A stretch of DNA of 36,311 nucleotides from Nonomuraea lactucae (GCF_003313395.1 NZ_QNFZ01001064.1:1-36311); one strand, 5' to 3'; shown: positions 7,978 to 16,120, counted from the stretch's first letter. Translations and numbers: made by a program. Notes: generated by a model not told the origin, from the letters alone.

Positions 7978-10900
7978 ACGAATCCGAGGAACGGGCGCTG
8001 CGCGCCGTCTCCAGGGTCCTCGACTGGGCGACAACCGCCGAGCATGCCTGGAACCCACCTCCCTTCCACGTCGACGGGATGCACCCGAGGGCGGAGCGGC
8101 TGATCCTCGACGGCATCGACGAGGCGTCCCTCGCCTCCCGGACGAGCCCGCTCGGGGTCGTGATCCAGGGGGAGGGCGGCGCGGGCAAGACCCACCTCCT
8201 CGGCTGGGTCAGGGGCAGGATCGCGCAGGCGGGCGGCTACTTCTTCCTGGTCGACTTCAGCGCGGGAGAGGATTTCTGGCGTCAGACCACGGGCGCGATG
8301 GTCGAGGACCTGGGCCGCTCGGCCGCGGGCCCGCAGGCTCCGATCCAGGCGATGGTGGCGCTGCGCGCCCTGGCCGCGCTCGCGGGAGCCGGTGACCGGA
8401 TCGGGGCGGCGATCGAGCGGGACACGGGCATCACCCGAGACGATCTCGACGCTCTGGTGGACGGCCTGCTGGCCAGGGATCGACGGCTCCTGCGGTGCCG
8501 GGACACCATCCGTGCCCTCGCCCTCTACGCCGCCGCCTCCGGCCCGGCACTCGACGTCGCCCACGATCACCTGATGTCGACTGAAGAGGCCGAGGCAGGC
8601 GATCGTCGGGCCTGGGGCATGGGCAGGGGACTCAGGTACCCCCACGACATCGCGGTCGAGCTGTCGATGATTCTCGCGCTGACCGGCCCCAGCGTCATCG
8701 CGGTGGATCAGATCGACGCGATCCTCGGGCACTCCCGGCCGGTCGAGGGAACGGTGGCCGCCACCGCGCCACCCGGCACGGAGCCCCGCAAGGACATGGT
8801 CGACGAGATCGCGGGCGGCCTCATGGCGCTGCGGCACGCCACCCAGCGAGCACTCTGCCTGGTGGCCTGCCTCCCCTCCTCGTGGAATCTGATCAAGGAG
8901 CGTGCCATCGGGACCGCGCAGGACAGGTTCCGTCCGTCGCTGATCCTTGACACGATCGCGAGCGCGGAGATCGCCCGGACCATGGTCGAGCGGCGGTTCG
9001 CCGTGGCTTTCGCGAACGCGGGTTTCACCCCGCCCAGCCCGGTCTGGCCGATCGCCCCCGCCGCGTTCGAGACAGCGCCGGGCCACACTCCGAGGACACT
9101 GCTCCGGCGCATCAGCGCGCACATCGAGGCATGCCGCGCGGAGGGCACGGTGAGCCCGCTGGAGCGCTTCGACCGTGACGGCCCGGGCCACGCGACTTCG
9201 CTCCGCGCCGAGCACGCCCCCGCCGTACCCGAGACGGACCTCGCCCGGCTCGACGCCCGCTTCGCCGCGCTACGCGCGCAGGCCGAGATCGCGAACGCGT
9301 ACGACCCCGAACACGAGGACGAACTCGCTCCCCCGCTGCTCGCCGCGGGCCTCACCGCCTGGATCACGGAGCAGGGCGAGGCCGGCCGCGCCTTCTCCGT
9401 CGACCCGCCGCCTGGCCGCAGGCCCGGTCTCCACGCGAGGCTGCGCCAGGCGCTGGACCCCGACTCGGAGGAACAGCGGCACTGGACGTTCCGGATGATC
9501 GGCGCTCGGCATCCGATCGCGGCGCTCAAACGGCTGACCGACGGCATCGAGGCGTCGGGGCTCGGGCCCGAGATCCCCGACCGGTGTTTCGTCGTCCTGC
9601 GGAACCACGCGTGGTCCGACGGGCCGGCGACCCAGGCCCGTGTCGCTCAGCTCAAGGACTGCGGCGGGCAGGCTCTCACGCTCCGCGGTGACGACCTGCG
9701 CGTGTTCGAGGCGCTGCGCCGGATGGCGGCCGACCAGGATCCAGAGTTCGACACCTGGCTGCGGGCCCGCCGCCCCGCGAGCGGCACCGAACTTCTCAGC
9801 AGCCTGCTGGGAGCGCCGACACCCCCCGATCCAGGCCCGCCACGGCAGGGAGCGGAACCGGCGTCTCCCGAGCCAGGCCCACCGCGGCACGGAGCCGAAC
9901 CGGCGTCCCGCGAGCCAGGCCCACCGCGGCAGGCAGCCGAGCGGGCCTCTCCCGAGCCCTCGGACGGTCACGTGGCCGTCATCCCGGTGGGTAGACGGCT
10001 GGACACCGGCGCCGACCTCTCGCTGAAGCTGGCCATGCTGGCTCGCCACACGGCCGTCTTCGCCGGATCCGGCTCCGGCAAGACCGTGTTCCTGCGACGG
10101 CTCGTGGAGGAGTGCGCGCTGCACGGGGTGTCCTCGATCGTGCTCGACCCCAACAACGACCTCGCCCGGCTGGGCGACGCCTGGCCCGCCCCGCCCCCCG
10201 GGTGGAGCGCCGACGACCCGGACAAGGCGGCCCGCTACTTCGCCGGAACCGAGGTCGTGGTCTGGACCCCCGGCCGCTCCCGCGGGCGCCCGCTCAGCTT
10301 CCAGCCGCTCCCGGACTTCGCGGCCGTCCTGGACGACCGTGACGAGCTGGACTCCGCGCTCAGCCTGGCCGTCTCGGCGCTCGCCCCCCGGGCGAACGTC
10401 GACGGAGCGAGCGCCAAGGCCCGCAAGGGCAAAGCCGTGCTCCGCCAGGCACTGGACCACTTCGCGCGCTCGTGCGGCGGCGACTTCACCGCGTTCCTCG
10501 GCATGCTCGCCGCTCTGCCGTTCGAGGTCAGCCAGATCGACCGGGCGGACCAGATCGCCGCCGAGCTGGGGCAGCTCCTGACCGCCGCCACGATCAACGA
10601 CCCGCTCTTCGCGGGCGACGGCGAGCCGGCGGACCCCGTCCAGCTCCTCACCCCGTCGTCGGGCAAACGGGCGCGCGTATCGGTGATCAGCTTCATCGGC
10701 CTCACGGACGACGCGAAGCCGGGCTTCGTCAGCCAGCTCCAGATGACCCTGTTCTCCTGGATCAAGCAGAACCCGGCGCGTGGCCGCCCCCTGAACGGCC
10801 TGTACGTGATGGACGAGGCGCAGGCCCTCGTGCCGGCCATGCCCAGGACCGAGGCGCTGGCCAGCACGCTGACGCTCGCGTCGCAGGCGCGCAAGTACGG

Positions 10901-11195
10901 CCTCGGCCTCGTCTTCGCCACCCAGGCACCGCGCGGCCTCCACAACCAGATCGCCGGCAACGCCACGACCCAGTTCATCGGCAGGATGAACCGCCCCACG
11001 CAGATCTCCGTCGTCCAAGCGCTGGCCCGAGCCCGCGGCGGCCGGGCCGACCGGGTCGGACGCCTGGACACCGGACAGTTCTATACGGCGAGCGAGAGCA
11101 TCCCCGAAGTGCTGATCCGCACGCCGCAGTGCCTGAGCCACCATCCCACCGGCCCGCTCACCGAACAGGAGATCATGCGGCGCGCGTCCGCATGA
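7974..11195 (+). CDS. Fused AAA-type ATPase and HerA-like DNA translocase (1073 aa)
   Basis: The ATG at 7974 overlaps the upstream stop (ATGA). The protein has two P-loop modules. The first has Walker A GEGGAGKT at residues 66-73 and Walker B VIAVDQID at 241-248, with a following LVACLPSSW strand that resembles sensor 1 of AAA/STAND-type ATPases such as the large BREX ATPases. A linker at 620-661 holds three 14-residue Pro-rich repeats. The second module has Walker A GSGSGKT at 698-704, Walker B YVMDEAQ at 944-950 and an ATQAPRGL segment, then a GNATTQFIGR segment typical of HerA/FtsK/VirB4 (DUF87) motor proteins. It should pump or remodel DNA, with the N-terminal ATPase in sensing or loading. 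I know of no characterised protein with exactly this architecture. Confidence 0.85.
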   Translation: MNESEERALRAVSRVLDWATTAEHAWNPPPFHVDGMHPRAERLILDGIDEASLASRTSPLGVVIQGEGGAGKTHLLGWVRGRIAQAGGYFFLVDFSAGEDFWRQTTGAMVEDLGRSAAGPQAPIQAMVALRALAALAGAGDRIGAAIERDTGITRDDLDALVDGLLARDRRLLRCRDTIRALALYAAASGPALDVAHDHLMSTEEAEAGDRRAWGMGRGLRYPHDIAVELSMILALTGPSVIAVDQIDAILGHSRPVEGTVAATAPPGTEPRKDMVDEIAGGLMALRHATQRALCLVACLPSSWNLIKERAIGTAQDRFRPSLILDTIASAEIARTMVERRFAVAFANAGFTPPSPVWPIAPAAFETAPGHTPRTLLRRISAHIEACRAEGTVSPLERFDRDGPGHATSLRAEHAPAVPETDLARLDARFAALRAQAEIANAYDPEHEDELAPPLLAAGLTAWITEQGEAGRAFSVDPPPGRRPGLHARLRQALDPDSEEQRHWTFRMIGARHPIAALKRLTDGIEASGLGPEIPDRCFVVLRNHAWSDGPATQARVAQLKDCGGQALTLRGDDLRVFEALRRMAADQDPEFDTWLRARRPASGTELLSSLLGAPTPPDPGPPRQGAEPASPEPGPPRHGAEPASREPGPPRQAAERASPEPSDGHVAVIPVGRRLDTGADLSLKLAMLARHTAVFAGSGSGKTVFLRRLVEECALHGVSSIVLDPNNDLARLGDAWPAPPPGWSADDPDKAARYFAGTEVVVWTPGRSRGRPLSFQPLPDFAAVLDDRDELDSALSLAVSALAPRANVDGASAKARKGKAVLRQALDHFARSCGGDFTAFLGMLAALPFEVSQIDRADQIAAELGQLLTAATINDPLFAGDGEPADPVQLLTPSSGKRARVSVISFIGLTDDAKPGFVSQLQMTLFSWIKQNPARGRPLNGLYVMDEAQALVPAMPRTEALASTLTLASQARKYGLGLVFATQAPRGLHNQIAGNATTQFIGRMNRPTQISVVQALARARGGRADRVGRLDTGQFYTASESIPEVLIRTPQCLSHHPTGPLTEQEIMRRASA
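9831..9956 (+). repeat. Three 42-bp tandem repeats coding a Pro-rich linker
   Basis: Three imperfect 42-bp copies encode PGPPRQGAEPASPE-type units (residues 620-661) between the two ATPase modules of the fused translocase. The unit keeps the reading frame and reads as a flexible linker, so copy number could vary without breaking the protein. Confidence 0.85.
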
Positions 11196-11215
11196 GGGAC
11201 GCCGTCCGTGGCACG

Positions 11216-12751
11216 TCAGATCCGGTACGGGTTCACCCCCAGCGCCGCCATGACGTACCAGCTGGTCGCGCCGACATGCTGACGCTGGAAGTAACCGAAG
11301 CCGAACCCGGTGTCGAACGCGCTCGACGCCGCCACGACGCCCGACCGGGCGGGCAGCGGACTGCCGGTCCAGGTGCCGCCCTCGCCGGGGTTGGAGAGCC
11401 GGCCCCCGTCGGGGTCGCTGGTCAGCCCGACCGTCTGGCCGGCGCCGAGGGCGCCCTGCGCGGAGGCGATCTCGGCGAGGTACCGGCGTGCCCGGGAACG
11501 GTCGCCGCTGCTGTCACGGGCCACGAGCGCGGCGGCCAGGTGCGCCGTGCCCTCGAACCATACGGCGTCCCGGTTGTTGTCACCGGTGCCGTTCGGCACC
11601 GGCCCGGTGGCCGTCTTGGAGACGTCGCTGAAGGTCACCCCGGAGACCTGGTAACCCGCGGGGAGCTCCGAGTTCTCCGACACGCCGCCACGATCCGTGG
11701 TGGCGAGCTCCCTGGCGGTCCAGTCGATCGCCCGGGCGAAGGTCCGGTCGCGGAGGGACAGGAAGGACCAGGTGTTGACGTCCTCGGGGCGCGGGCTCTT
11801 ATTGATCTCGTTCGGATCGTCGGCGGCCCCGGCGCCCTGCGTGCCGGTCCAGAAGAACCCGGCCCTGGGCTCCCACATCGCCCGTACGAAGTCCCTGGCC
11901 ACGTTCGCGCGGCCGTACCAGGCCCGGTCCCGGGTGAGCCCGCCGAGGGCCCGGAACAGCGCGTAGACGTCGATGTTGTGCTCGGTGGAGGCCCACCTCT
12001 GCCTGGTCACGCCGTCCGCCTGCACGCCGCCCAGATAGCCCCCGTACCGGTACGGCGAGACGCTGTTCGTCACGATCCACTCTCCGAGCGCGACCGCGCC
12101 GTCGAGGTAGGTCCGCTGCCCGGTGCGCGCGGCGAGATGGGCCAGCGATAGCCCCACCCATGCGATGTCGCCCACGGCCGACCCGCCGAACCCGAACGGC
12201 CACAGAAAGGCGGCCTTGCCGTCGTCGCGGCGGACGCCGGGGAAGCGGGGACCGCCGCCGTAGAAGGTCATCGGCCCGGCGGCGTAGGCCTGGCGGACGC
12301 GGCCGTCGGTGAATGTCTCGTCGTTCTCCTGGATCCATCGGAAGGTATCCCCGATGATCTTCGCTCGCCGTACGTTGTCCCTGGTCGGGCGGGACAGGTA
12401 GGCGATGAGCGCGAGCGCGTTGTCGTAGACGAAGGCGGTGGTCAGCAGCCCCGACTCGTTGTTGTAGCTCTGCGCGAGTCGGGGCGCGCCGCCCTGCCCG
12501 TAGGCGTCGAGGACCACGTCGAGATATCGATAGGCACGATCGACCGATCCGGCCAGACGCGGGTCCACGAGGCCGCCATGGGTCGTGCTCCCTCGGGTGG
12601 TGCCCGCCCGGGTGGTGCCCGCCCGGGTGGTACCGGTGCTCGCCGCGGCCGTACCGGTCAGCCCGGCGGAGGCCGCGGCGGTCGCCAGCGCCGAGATCGC
12701 GACGAATCCGCGACGGGACAGGGGGAGCGAGGGGATGTGATCGGCTGACAC
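11216..12751 (-). CDS. Tat-exported putative six-hairpin glycosidase-fold protein
   Basis: The GTG at 12751 is preceded by GGAGG about 6 nt away. The 511-residue product carries a Tat signal (SRRGF at residues 12-16, then a hydrophobic stretch and AAAST). After it comes a low-complexity Thr-Arg-Ala-Gly repeat at about 39-60, coded by 15-bp DNA repeats. The body has regularly spaced aromatic and Gly-rich helix-hairpin motifs (AFVYDNALALIAYL, TFRWIQ, GDIAWVGLSLAHLA, STEHNIDVYALFRAL, AVWFEGTAHLAAAL) that fit an (alpha/alpha)6 barrel of glycosidases or related lyases and epimerases. The enzyme family and substrate are not fixed. Two LacI-type operators upstream support a carbohydrate role. It converges with the ATPase gene, 20 bp apart. 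Confidence 0.75.
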   Translation of the reverse strand: MSADHIPSLPLSRRGFVAISALATAAASAGLTGTAAASTGTTRAGTTRAGTTRGSTTHGGLVDPRLAGSVDRAYRYLDVVLDAYGQGGAPRLAQSYNNESGLLTTAFVYDNALALIAYLSRPTRDNVRRAKIIGDTFRWIQENDETFTDGRVRQAYAAGPMTFYGGGPRFPGVRRDDGKAAFLWPFGFGGSAVGDIAWVGLSLAHLAARTGQRTYLDGAVALGEWIVTNSVSPYRYGGYLGGVQADGVTRQRWASTEHNIDVYALFRALGGLTRDRAWYGRANVARDFVRAMWEPRAGFFWTGTQGAGAADDPNEINKSPRPEDVNTWSFLSLRDRTFARAIDWTARELATTDRGGVSENSELPAGYQVSGVTFSDVSKTATGPVPNGTGDNNRDAVWFEGTAHLAAALVARDSSGDRSRARRYLAEIASAQGALGAGQTVGLTSDPDGGRLSNPGEGGTWTGSPLPARSGVVAASSAFDTGFGFGYFQRQHVGATSWYVMAALGVNPYRI

Positions 12752-12785
12752 GGGGGGCCTCCAGCAGAGGAATCGGACGATCTTC

Positions 12786-12801
12786 GAGAGAGCGCTCTCT
12801 C
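12786..12801. promoter_or_regulatory. LacI-type operator, proximal, perfect 16-bp palindrome
   Basis: GAGAGAGCGCTCTCTC is a perfect palindrome with the central CG and AGCGCT core typical of LacI-family operators, such as the TGGGAGCGCTCCCA boxes of actinomycete cellulase genes. It lies 34 bp upstream of the GTG of the glycosidase-like gene, where bound repressor would block transcription. No LacI gene is in the window. Confidence 0.7.
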
Positions 12802-12923
12802 AATCGGGTATTGAAGCCTCCCTGCGGTCGGTAACGCAATGGCTGCGGCGACGTGACATCAAGTAGTGCACACCTGTCAAGCGTCCGATGTGAGGTCGGA
12901 CCGCGGCGGCATGGACGCCCAGC

Positions 12924-12939
12924 GAGGGAGCGCTCTCAC
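12924..12939. promoter_or_regulatory. LacI-type operator, distal, imperfect copy
   Basis: GAGGGAGCGCTCTCAC matches the proximal operator in its core (GGGAGCGCTCTC). Its centre is 138 bp from the proximal one, close to 13 turns of B-DNA, so one tetrameric repressor could bridge both. A TTGACA -35-like box on the minus strand lies between them at 12875-12880. Confidence 0.55.
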
Positions 12940-13049
12940 AGATGTCGGGCCCGCACCACCCCTCCGCGAGGCGCGGCCGCGGAAGGCCGTCTTCAACACC
13001 ACCCGCTCGATGGCACGGGTCCGCAACGTCGAGCGCGAGATCAGCCCGT

Positions 13050-13676
13050 CTACCCGTTCTTGGTCACGGTGCCGTCCTCGGCGTTGACCCTGACCCCGTG
13101 CCACGTCCCGTCCTCGGTGACGACATCGGCATCCCAGACGAGGAGGTTGTCGTTGTACCTGTCCAGGCTCATGTGGGTGATCTTGCCTTGCGGCACCGAG
13201 GAGGACACCTTCTCCGCGGCTTCCTTGAAGGTGACCTCGGAGCCCTTGACCATGCCCATGACCCTGGCCTTCTCCCCTTCGCCGGTGTCTTTGACCCTGG
13301 GTCCCGAGACCACCTTTCCCGACGCGTCCACTTCCAGCAGCCGTTCCGTGCCGTCGGATCCGGCCACTTGGATCCCCCAGATCTGGCCGTCGTTCTCCGA
13401 CTGGACCGAGAGGAGCGTGGAGCCCTTGACGGCGTCCATGGCCGCGGCGCCCGCCTCGTCGAGGCTCGCCGTGCCGCCGGGTCCCCGGCTGGGGTTACCG
13501 CTGGGGTCACTCGGTGCCCCCGATGGCGACACGAGGCCGGCGACGGCGGCCCCCGCGGGCGCTGCCTTGACGCCACCGGGCTGAGTGTGGGCGCTTCCGC
13601 AGGCGGCGGCCGTGAGCAAGACCGAGCCGGCAAAGATGGTGCCAATAATGGCCTTTGTCCGTCTTCCACCATTCAT
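13050..13676 (-). CDS. PepSY-domain lipoprotein
   Basis: The 208-residue product from the ATG at 13676 has a lipoprotein signal: positively charged start, hydrophobic segment and a Cys at position 26 in LLTAAACG, slightly off the classical lipobox. A Gly/Pro/Ser-rich linker follows. Two PepSY-like units then span about 72-135 (with the WGIQVAGSDGTERLLEVDASGKVV strand pair) and 148-208 (ending HGVRVNAEDGTVTKNG). PepSY lipoproteins are thought to inhibit proteases or sense signals at the cell surface; the partner is unknown. The upstream ribosome binding site is poor. A longer start at 13727 is open but adds non-signal-like residues. Confidence 0.8.
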   Translation of the reverse strand: MNGGRRTKAIIGTIFAGSVLLTAAACGSAHTQPGGVKAAPAGAAVAGLVSPSGAPSDPSGNPSRGPGGTASLDEAGAAAMDAVKGSTLLSVQSENDGQIWGIQVAGSDGTERLLEVDASGKVVSGPRVKDTGEGEKARVMGMVKGSEVTFKEAAEKVSSSVPQGKITHMSLDRYNDNLLVWDADVVTEDGTWHGVRVNAEDGTVTKNG

Positions 13677-14146
13677 GCTGATTACGCTGCCCGGAACTCC
13701 ATAAAGGCACGCCCGAAAGTCGGGCAATATGGACTACGCCCGCTACCCGATCACGCCCTGGCCGACCGTCCACTTTTATGCGGGAAGCTGCGAGAACGTG
13801 CTCAAGACCATCCCGCATCCGTCCCACGGCAACTGTTTTCCCGCGGCAGTTCAGATGGCGAAATGCATATGTGCCCCGGACCTGATTCCTCGCCGAGGCC
13901 AGGCACTCATGGAGAGCACGCCACGATCGTCGAGGACGAGGCATACCAGCGGTACGGCCACCCGCTCGACAGCGGCGAGTCGCCGACGTACTGCGCCGAC
14001 TGGCGCGCCACACCGCAAGGCCCCGCGCGCCGCCGCCATAGGCAACCATGGTTGACTAGCACGAGAATGGTCTATGGTTGACGATGCGTCAGGTACCGGC
14101 TGCACCAGTCGCCGTCGCCCAAAGACTTCTCGACAAAGAAGGACCA
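13677..14146. other. 470-bp gap with no convincing gene
   Basis: Open frames here (for example 13729-14055 plus) lack a ribosome binding site and have poor composition. A segment at about 13900-14040 reads as DEAYQRYGHPLDSGESPTYC in one frame and could be a gene scrap, but I cannot assign it. The DNA is less GC-rich near 13730-13870. A repeated ATGGTTGAC lies at 14048-14056 and 14074-14082, and the first copy overlaps the palindrome AACCATGGTT (14044-14053). This may be an operator for the DUF998 gene downstream. Confidence 0.4.
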
Positions 14147-14848
14147 ATGCGCCTGCGCATCATGCCGGCAGTTCGGCCCTCCTCCCTCCTGTCATGCGGT
14201 GCGATCGGGGGACCTCTGTTCGTCATCGCCTTCCTCATCGAAGGCGCAACCCGCACCGACTACAGCGCCCTTCGCCATCCGGTGAGTTCACTGGCGTTGG
14301 GCCCCTCCGGGTGGATGCAGATAGCCAACTTTGTCATCACCGGCCTGCTGATGCTCCTTTTCGCCATCGGTCTCCGCCGAGCGCTTCACGCCGCCGGGCG
14401 AGATTCGACCTGGGGACCACTGCTGGTCGGGACATACGCGATCGGCCTGATCGGCGCCGGTGTCTTCGTGACCGATCCCGTGAGCGGCTATCCCCTCGGC
14501 ACGCCCGTCCAAGGCGTGCACACCTGGCACGGCACGCTCCACGACTTCCCCTTCTCGCTGCTTGTCTTCGCCGCGCTGACGGCCACGTGCCTGGTTTTCG
14601 CGCGGCGCTTCGCCGGGTGGGGCGAACGCGGATGGGCCATCTACTCGGCCGTCACAGCCGCGCTGTTCGTCATCGGCTTCTTCCTGTCCGGGCAGGCCTT
14701 TGCGCAAGCGGAGGGCCTCGTCCAAATCGGTGGGCTACTGCAGCGGCTGACCATCGCCGTTGGCTGGGGGTGGCTGACCCTGCTGGCCCTCCACCTGCGC
14801 AGCCTCGAGAACCCGGCTCCTGTCCACGCCGGGAGGCACGGCCCGTGA
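14147..14848 (+). CDS. DUF998 family membrane protein
   Basis: I choose the ATG at 14147, which follows AGAAGGA, although the gap of 3-4 nt is short; the frame is open to 14078. The 233-residue protein has about six hydrophobic segments, beginning LLSCGAIGGPLFVIAFLIEG, and the DUF998 signature DYSALRHPVSSLALGPSGWMQIANFVITGLLML near residues 34-70. Members are integral membrane proteins with no settled function. Its stop overlaps a GTG that starts a truncated metallo-hydrolase fragment (GTGA), so the two were once coupled. Confidence 0.85.
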   Translation: MRLRIMPAVRPSSLLSCGAIGGPLFVIAFLIEGATRTDYSALRHPVSSLALGPSGWMQIANFVITGLLMLLFAIGLRRALHAAGRDSTWGPLLVGTYAIGLIGAGVFVTDPVSGYPLGTPVQGVHTWHGTLHDFPFSLLVFAALTATCLVFARRFAGWGERGWAIYSAVTAALFVIGFFLSGQAFAQAEGLVQIGGLLQRLTIAVGWGWLTLLALHLRSLENPAPVHAGRHGP

Positions 14849-14893
14849 AGATCACGAAATACACGCATGTACGTGTACGGCTGGAGGACACGG
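14845..14893 (+). pseudogene. N-terminal scrap of a metallo-beta-lactamase-fold hydrolase
   Basis: The GTG at 14845 overlaps the DUF998 stop. The first 16 codons read VKITKYTHVRVRLEDT, matching the usual start of actinobacterial MBL-fold hydrolases (KxTKYTHACVRLE). The metal-binding HxHxDH motif and everything after the first strand pair are absent; the downstream 270 bp carry no recognisable continuation. I infer a deletion that removed most of the gene. The match is short, so the call is tentative. Confidence 0.4.
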
Positions 14894-15169
14894 GCATCGG
14901 GACCCGGGGCCGCACCTGCCTGGACACGCGGCGATCATCTCGAAGCCTGAGGCCCCGGGCTTGCTGGGCACGGCGCGCACGGCGGTCGGTGTGGTGTCCC
15001 GTGCTGCCGCCGCCAGGGACCGCCCCCAGGCCCCACGCCCGCGACTCCGACTGCTCGGGGGATGCCGATCGCGTTACGAGATTAGGCTCCGATGTGTCGG
15101 AATGCCGCCACGAAGGGATCCATCATCAGCAGCGACTCTTTCTCTCCAGGGGAGGATCGGTCCAGGCCG

Positions 15170-15571
15170 GTGCGCCGCCGCGTCACCGAAGAGGCGGTCC
15201 TGAACACCCATGACCAAAGCTGGGCCGACGTCGCCCAGTGGACGTGCCCGCATGGTCAGCACGCGGGACACGGCTGCGTCACGTGCTACCAAGCCTCTGT
15301 CGACGTCGATCCGTCGCTGCCGCTGTGGGCGGTGGCGGCGTGGTTCACCACCGAGCGACCGATCCCGATCAAGGCGCTGCAGGACGTGCACCGCCACGAC
15401 CGCGACCTGGCGCTCACCCAGCCGTCGACCCCTTTCGTCTACCTCCTGAGCGCACAGGTGAGAGCCGCCCTGGGCGCGGAGGCGGTGGCGGGCGTGGTGG
15501 GGTTCCTGGTGCAGAACCGGCACATCGTTGACGAGTTCACCGTGACGGAGATCCGCGCCGCCCACTCCTGA
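15170..15571 (+). CDS. Hypothetical protein with a Cys/His cluster (133 aa)
   Basis: The frame is open from 15092. I pick the GTG at 15170, which has GGGGAGG about 13 nt upstream, a longer spacing than ideal. The N-terminal half holds a CPHGQHAGHGCVTC cluster (C and H residues spaced like a small zinc site) followed by a Tyr. The rest is an alpha-helical region (LPLWAVAAWF, IPIKALQDVHRHDRDLAL, VYLLSAQVRAALGAEAVAGVVGFLV). No signal peptide is seen. I do not recognise the family. It could be a metal-binding accessory protein. The coding call is supported by composition rather than homology. Confidence 0.5.
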   Translation: MRRRVTEEAVLNTHDQSWADVAQWTCPHGQHAGHGCVTCYQASVDVDPSLPLWAVAAWFTTERPIPIKALQDVHRHDRDLALTQPSTPFVYLLSAQVRAALGAEAVAGVVGFLVQNRHIVDEFTVTEIRAAHS

Positions 15572-15639
15572 ACGTCCCTAGGGCCAGGGTATGGGTGATC
15601 TCCGTGTGGTGTTCGGGCGCAGGCCGAGGCTGGCGAACA

Positions 15640-15818
15640 GGCGCAGCTCCCTCGCACCGGCCATCACCGCACCGAGCATCTTCTGGTAGCCGCCTTTGGC
15701 CCCGGACTCGGTCTGGGTGAACTTCACCGTGATGTTGGGCTGCGCGGCGTTCCACGCTTCGGCGACCTTGTCGTAACCGGGCGCCCAGCCCCACCACTCG
15801 ATGGTCACCGGAGCCGCG
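15640..15818 (-). pseudogene. Fragment of an ABC-transporter sugar-binding protein
   Basis: About 55 codons read as the mature N-terminus of a family 1 extracellular solute-binding protein (VTIEWWGWAPGYDKVAEAWNAA, then VKFTQTESGAKGGYQKMLGAVMAGA). Intact members continue for another 350 residues. Here the frame passes into unrelated sequence after GARELR and stops at 15578. No signal peptide or lipobox precedes the fragment. It is a truncated relic, formerly part of sugar uptake. Confidence 0.7.
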
Positions 15819-15944
15819 GCCTGTCGCCTCGGGGCAAGGAATGCCTCCATGGACATCTCGCGGCGACGCTTGCACTCGAGTGAGTCGGCAGTCCGATCGC
15901 CCCACCCCCACGGAAGATCAGCCGCCCGGTCGACTCCGACAGTG

Positions 15945-16120
15945 GCCGTCTCCTCGATCCGTCGACGAGGAAGAACGAAGGCCGTCCGCCGAGCCAACCC
16001 CCGTCACCCCGCGTCGTACATGTACGACATGTGGAGACCGGCCTTGGCGGGCAGCGCCTTGTCGAGCAGCAAGGCACCGGCGTCCCGATGCGAATCGGTG
16101 ATCTGGGAGTCACCGCTTCC
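15945..16120 (-). pseudogene. Frameshifted fragment of an L-type-lectin-like secreted protein
   Basis: Codons from 16120 read GSGDSQITDSHRDAGALLLD, then KALPAKAGLHMSYMYDAG and a stop at 16004. About 20 bp on, another frame reads PSFFLVDGS after an ADGL in the first frame. Together they give the beta-sandwich pattern of L-type lectin-like domains (LT..nqAGallL..pL....gl..sf, then aDGlsFFLvDGS). A missing base between GGCCTT and CGTTC explains the shift. Possible signal-peptide remains (AVPLIGGGTARA) occur near 16440-16480 on the same strand. Function is lost. Confidence 0.55.

Larger units (their letters stand above)
12752..13049. other. Intergenic region upstream of the glycosidase-like gene
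   Basis: This 298-bp stretch lies between the glycosidase-like start and the PepSY gene end. It contains the two operators and the TTGACA-like box listed separately. Short open frames on both strands (for example 12877-13104 minus) lack ribosome binding sites and protein-like composition. I see no further gene. Confidence 0.6.

Noticed and set aside
9831-9956. A CRISPR-like or regulatory repeat
   Set aside because: The 42-bp units lie in frame inside the ATPase gene and encode a Pro-rich linker.
5730-11195. Assignment of the module to BREX, DISARM or the Dnd/Ssp systems
   Set aside because: No methyltransferase, PglZ-type phosphatase, DrmB or sulfur-modification gene is present; only a general ATPase resemblance exists.
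13729-14055. A 108-codon ORF upstream of the DUF998 gene
   Set aside because: It has no ribosome binding site, and its second half is Arg/Thr/Ser-rich as expected from a wrong frame in GC-rich DNA.
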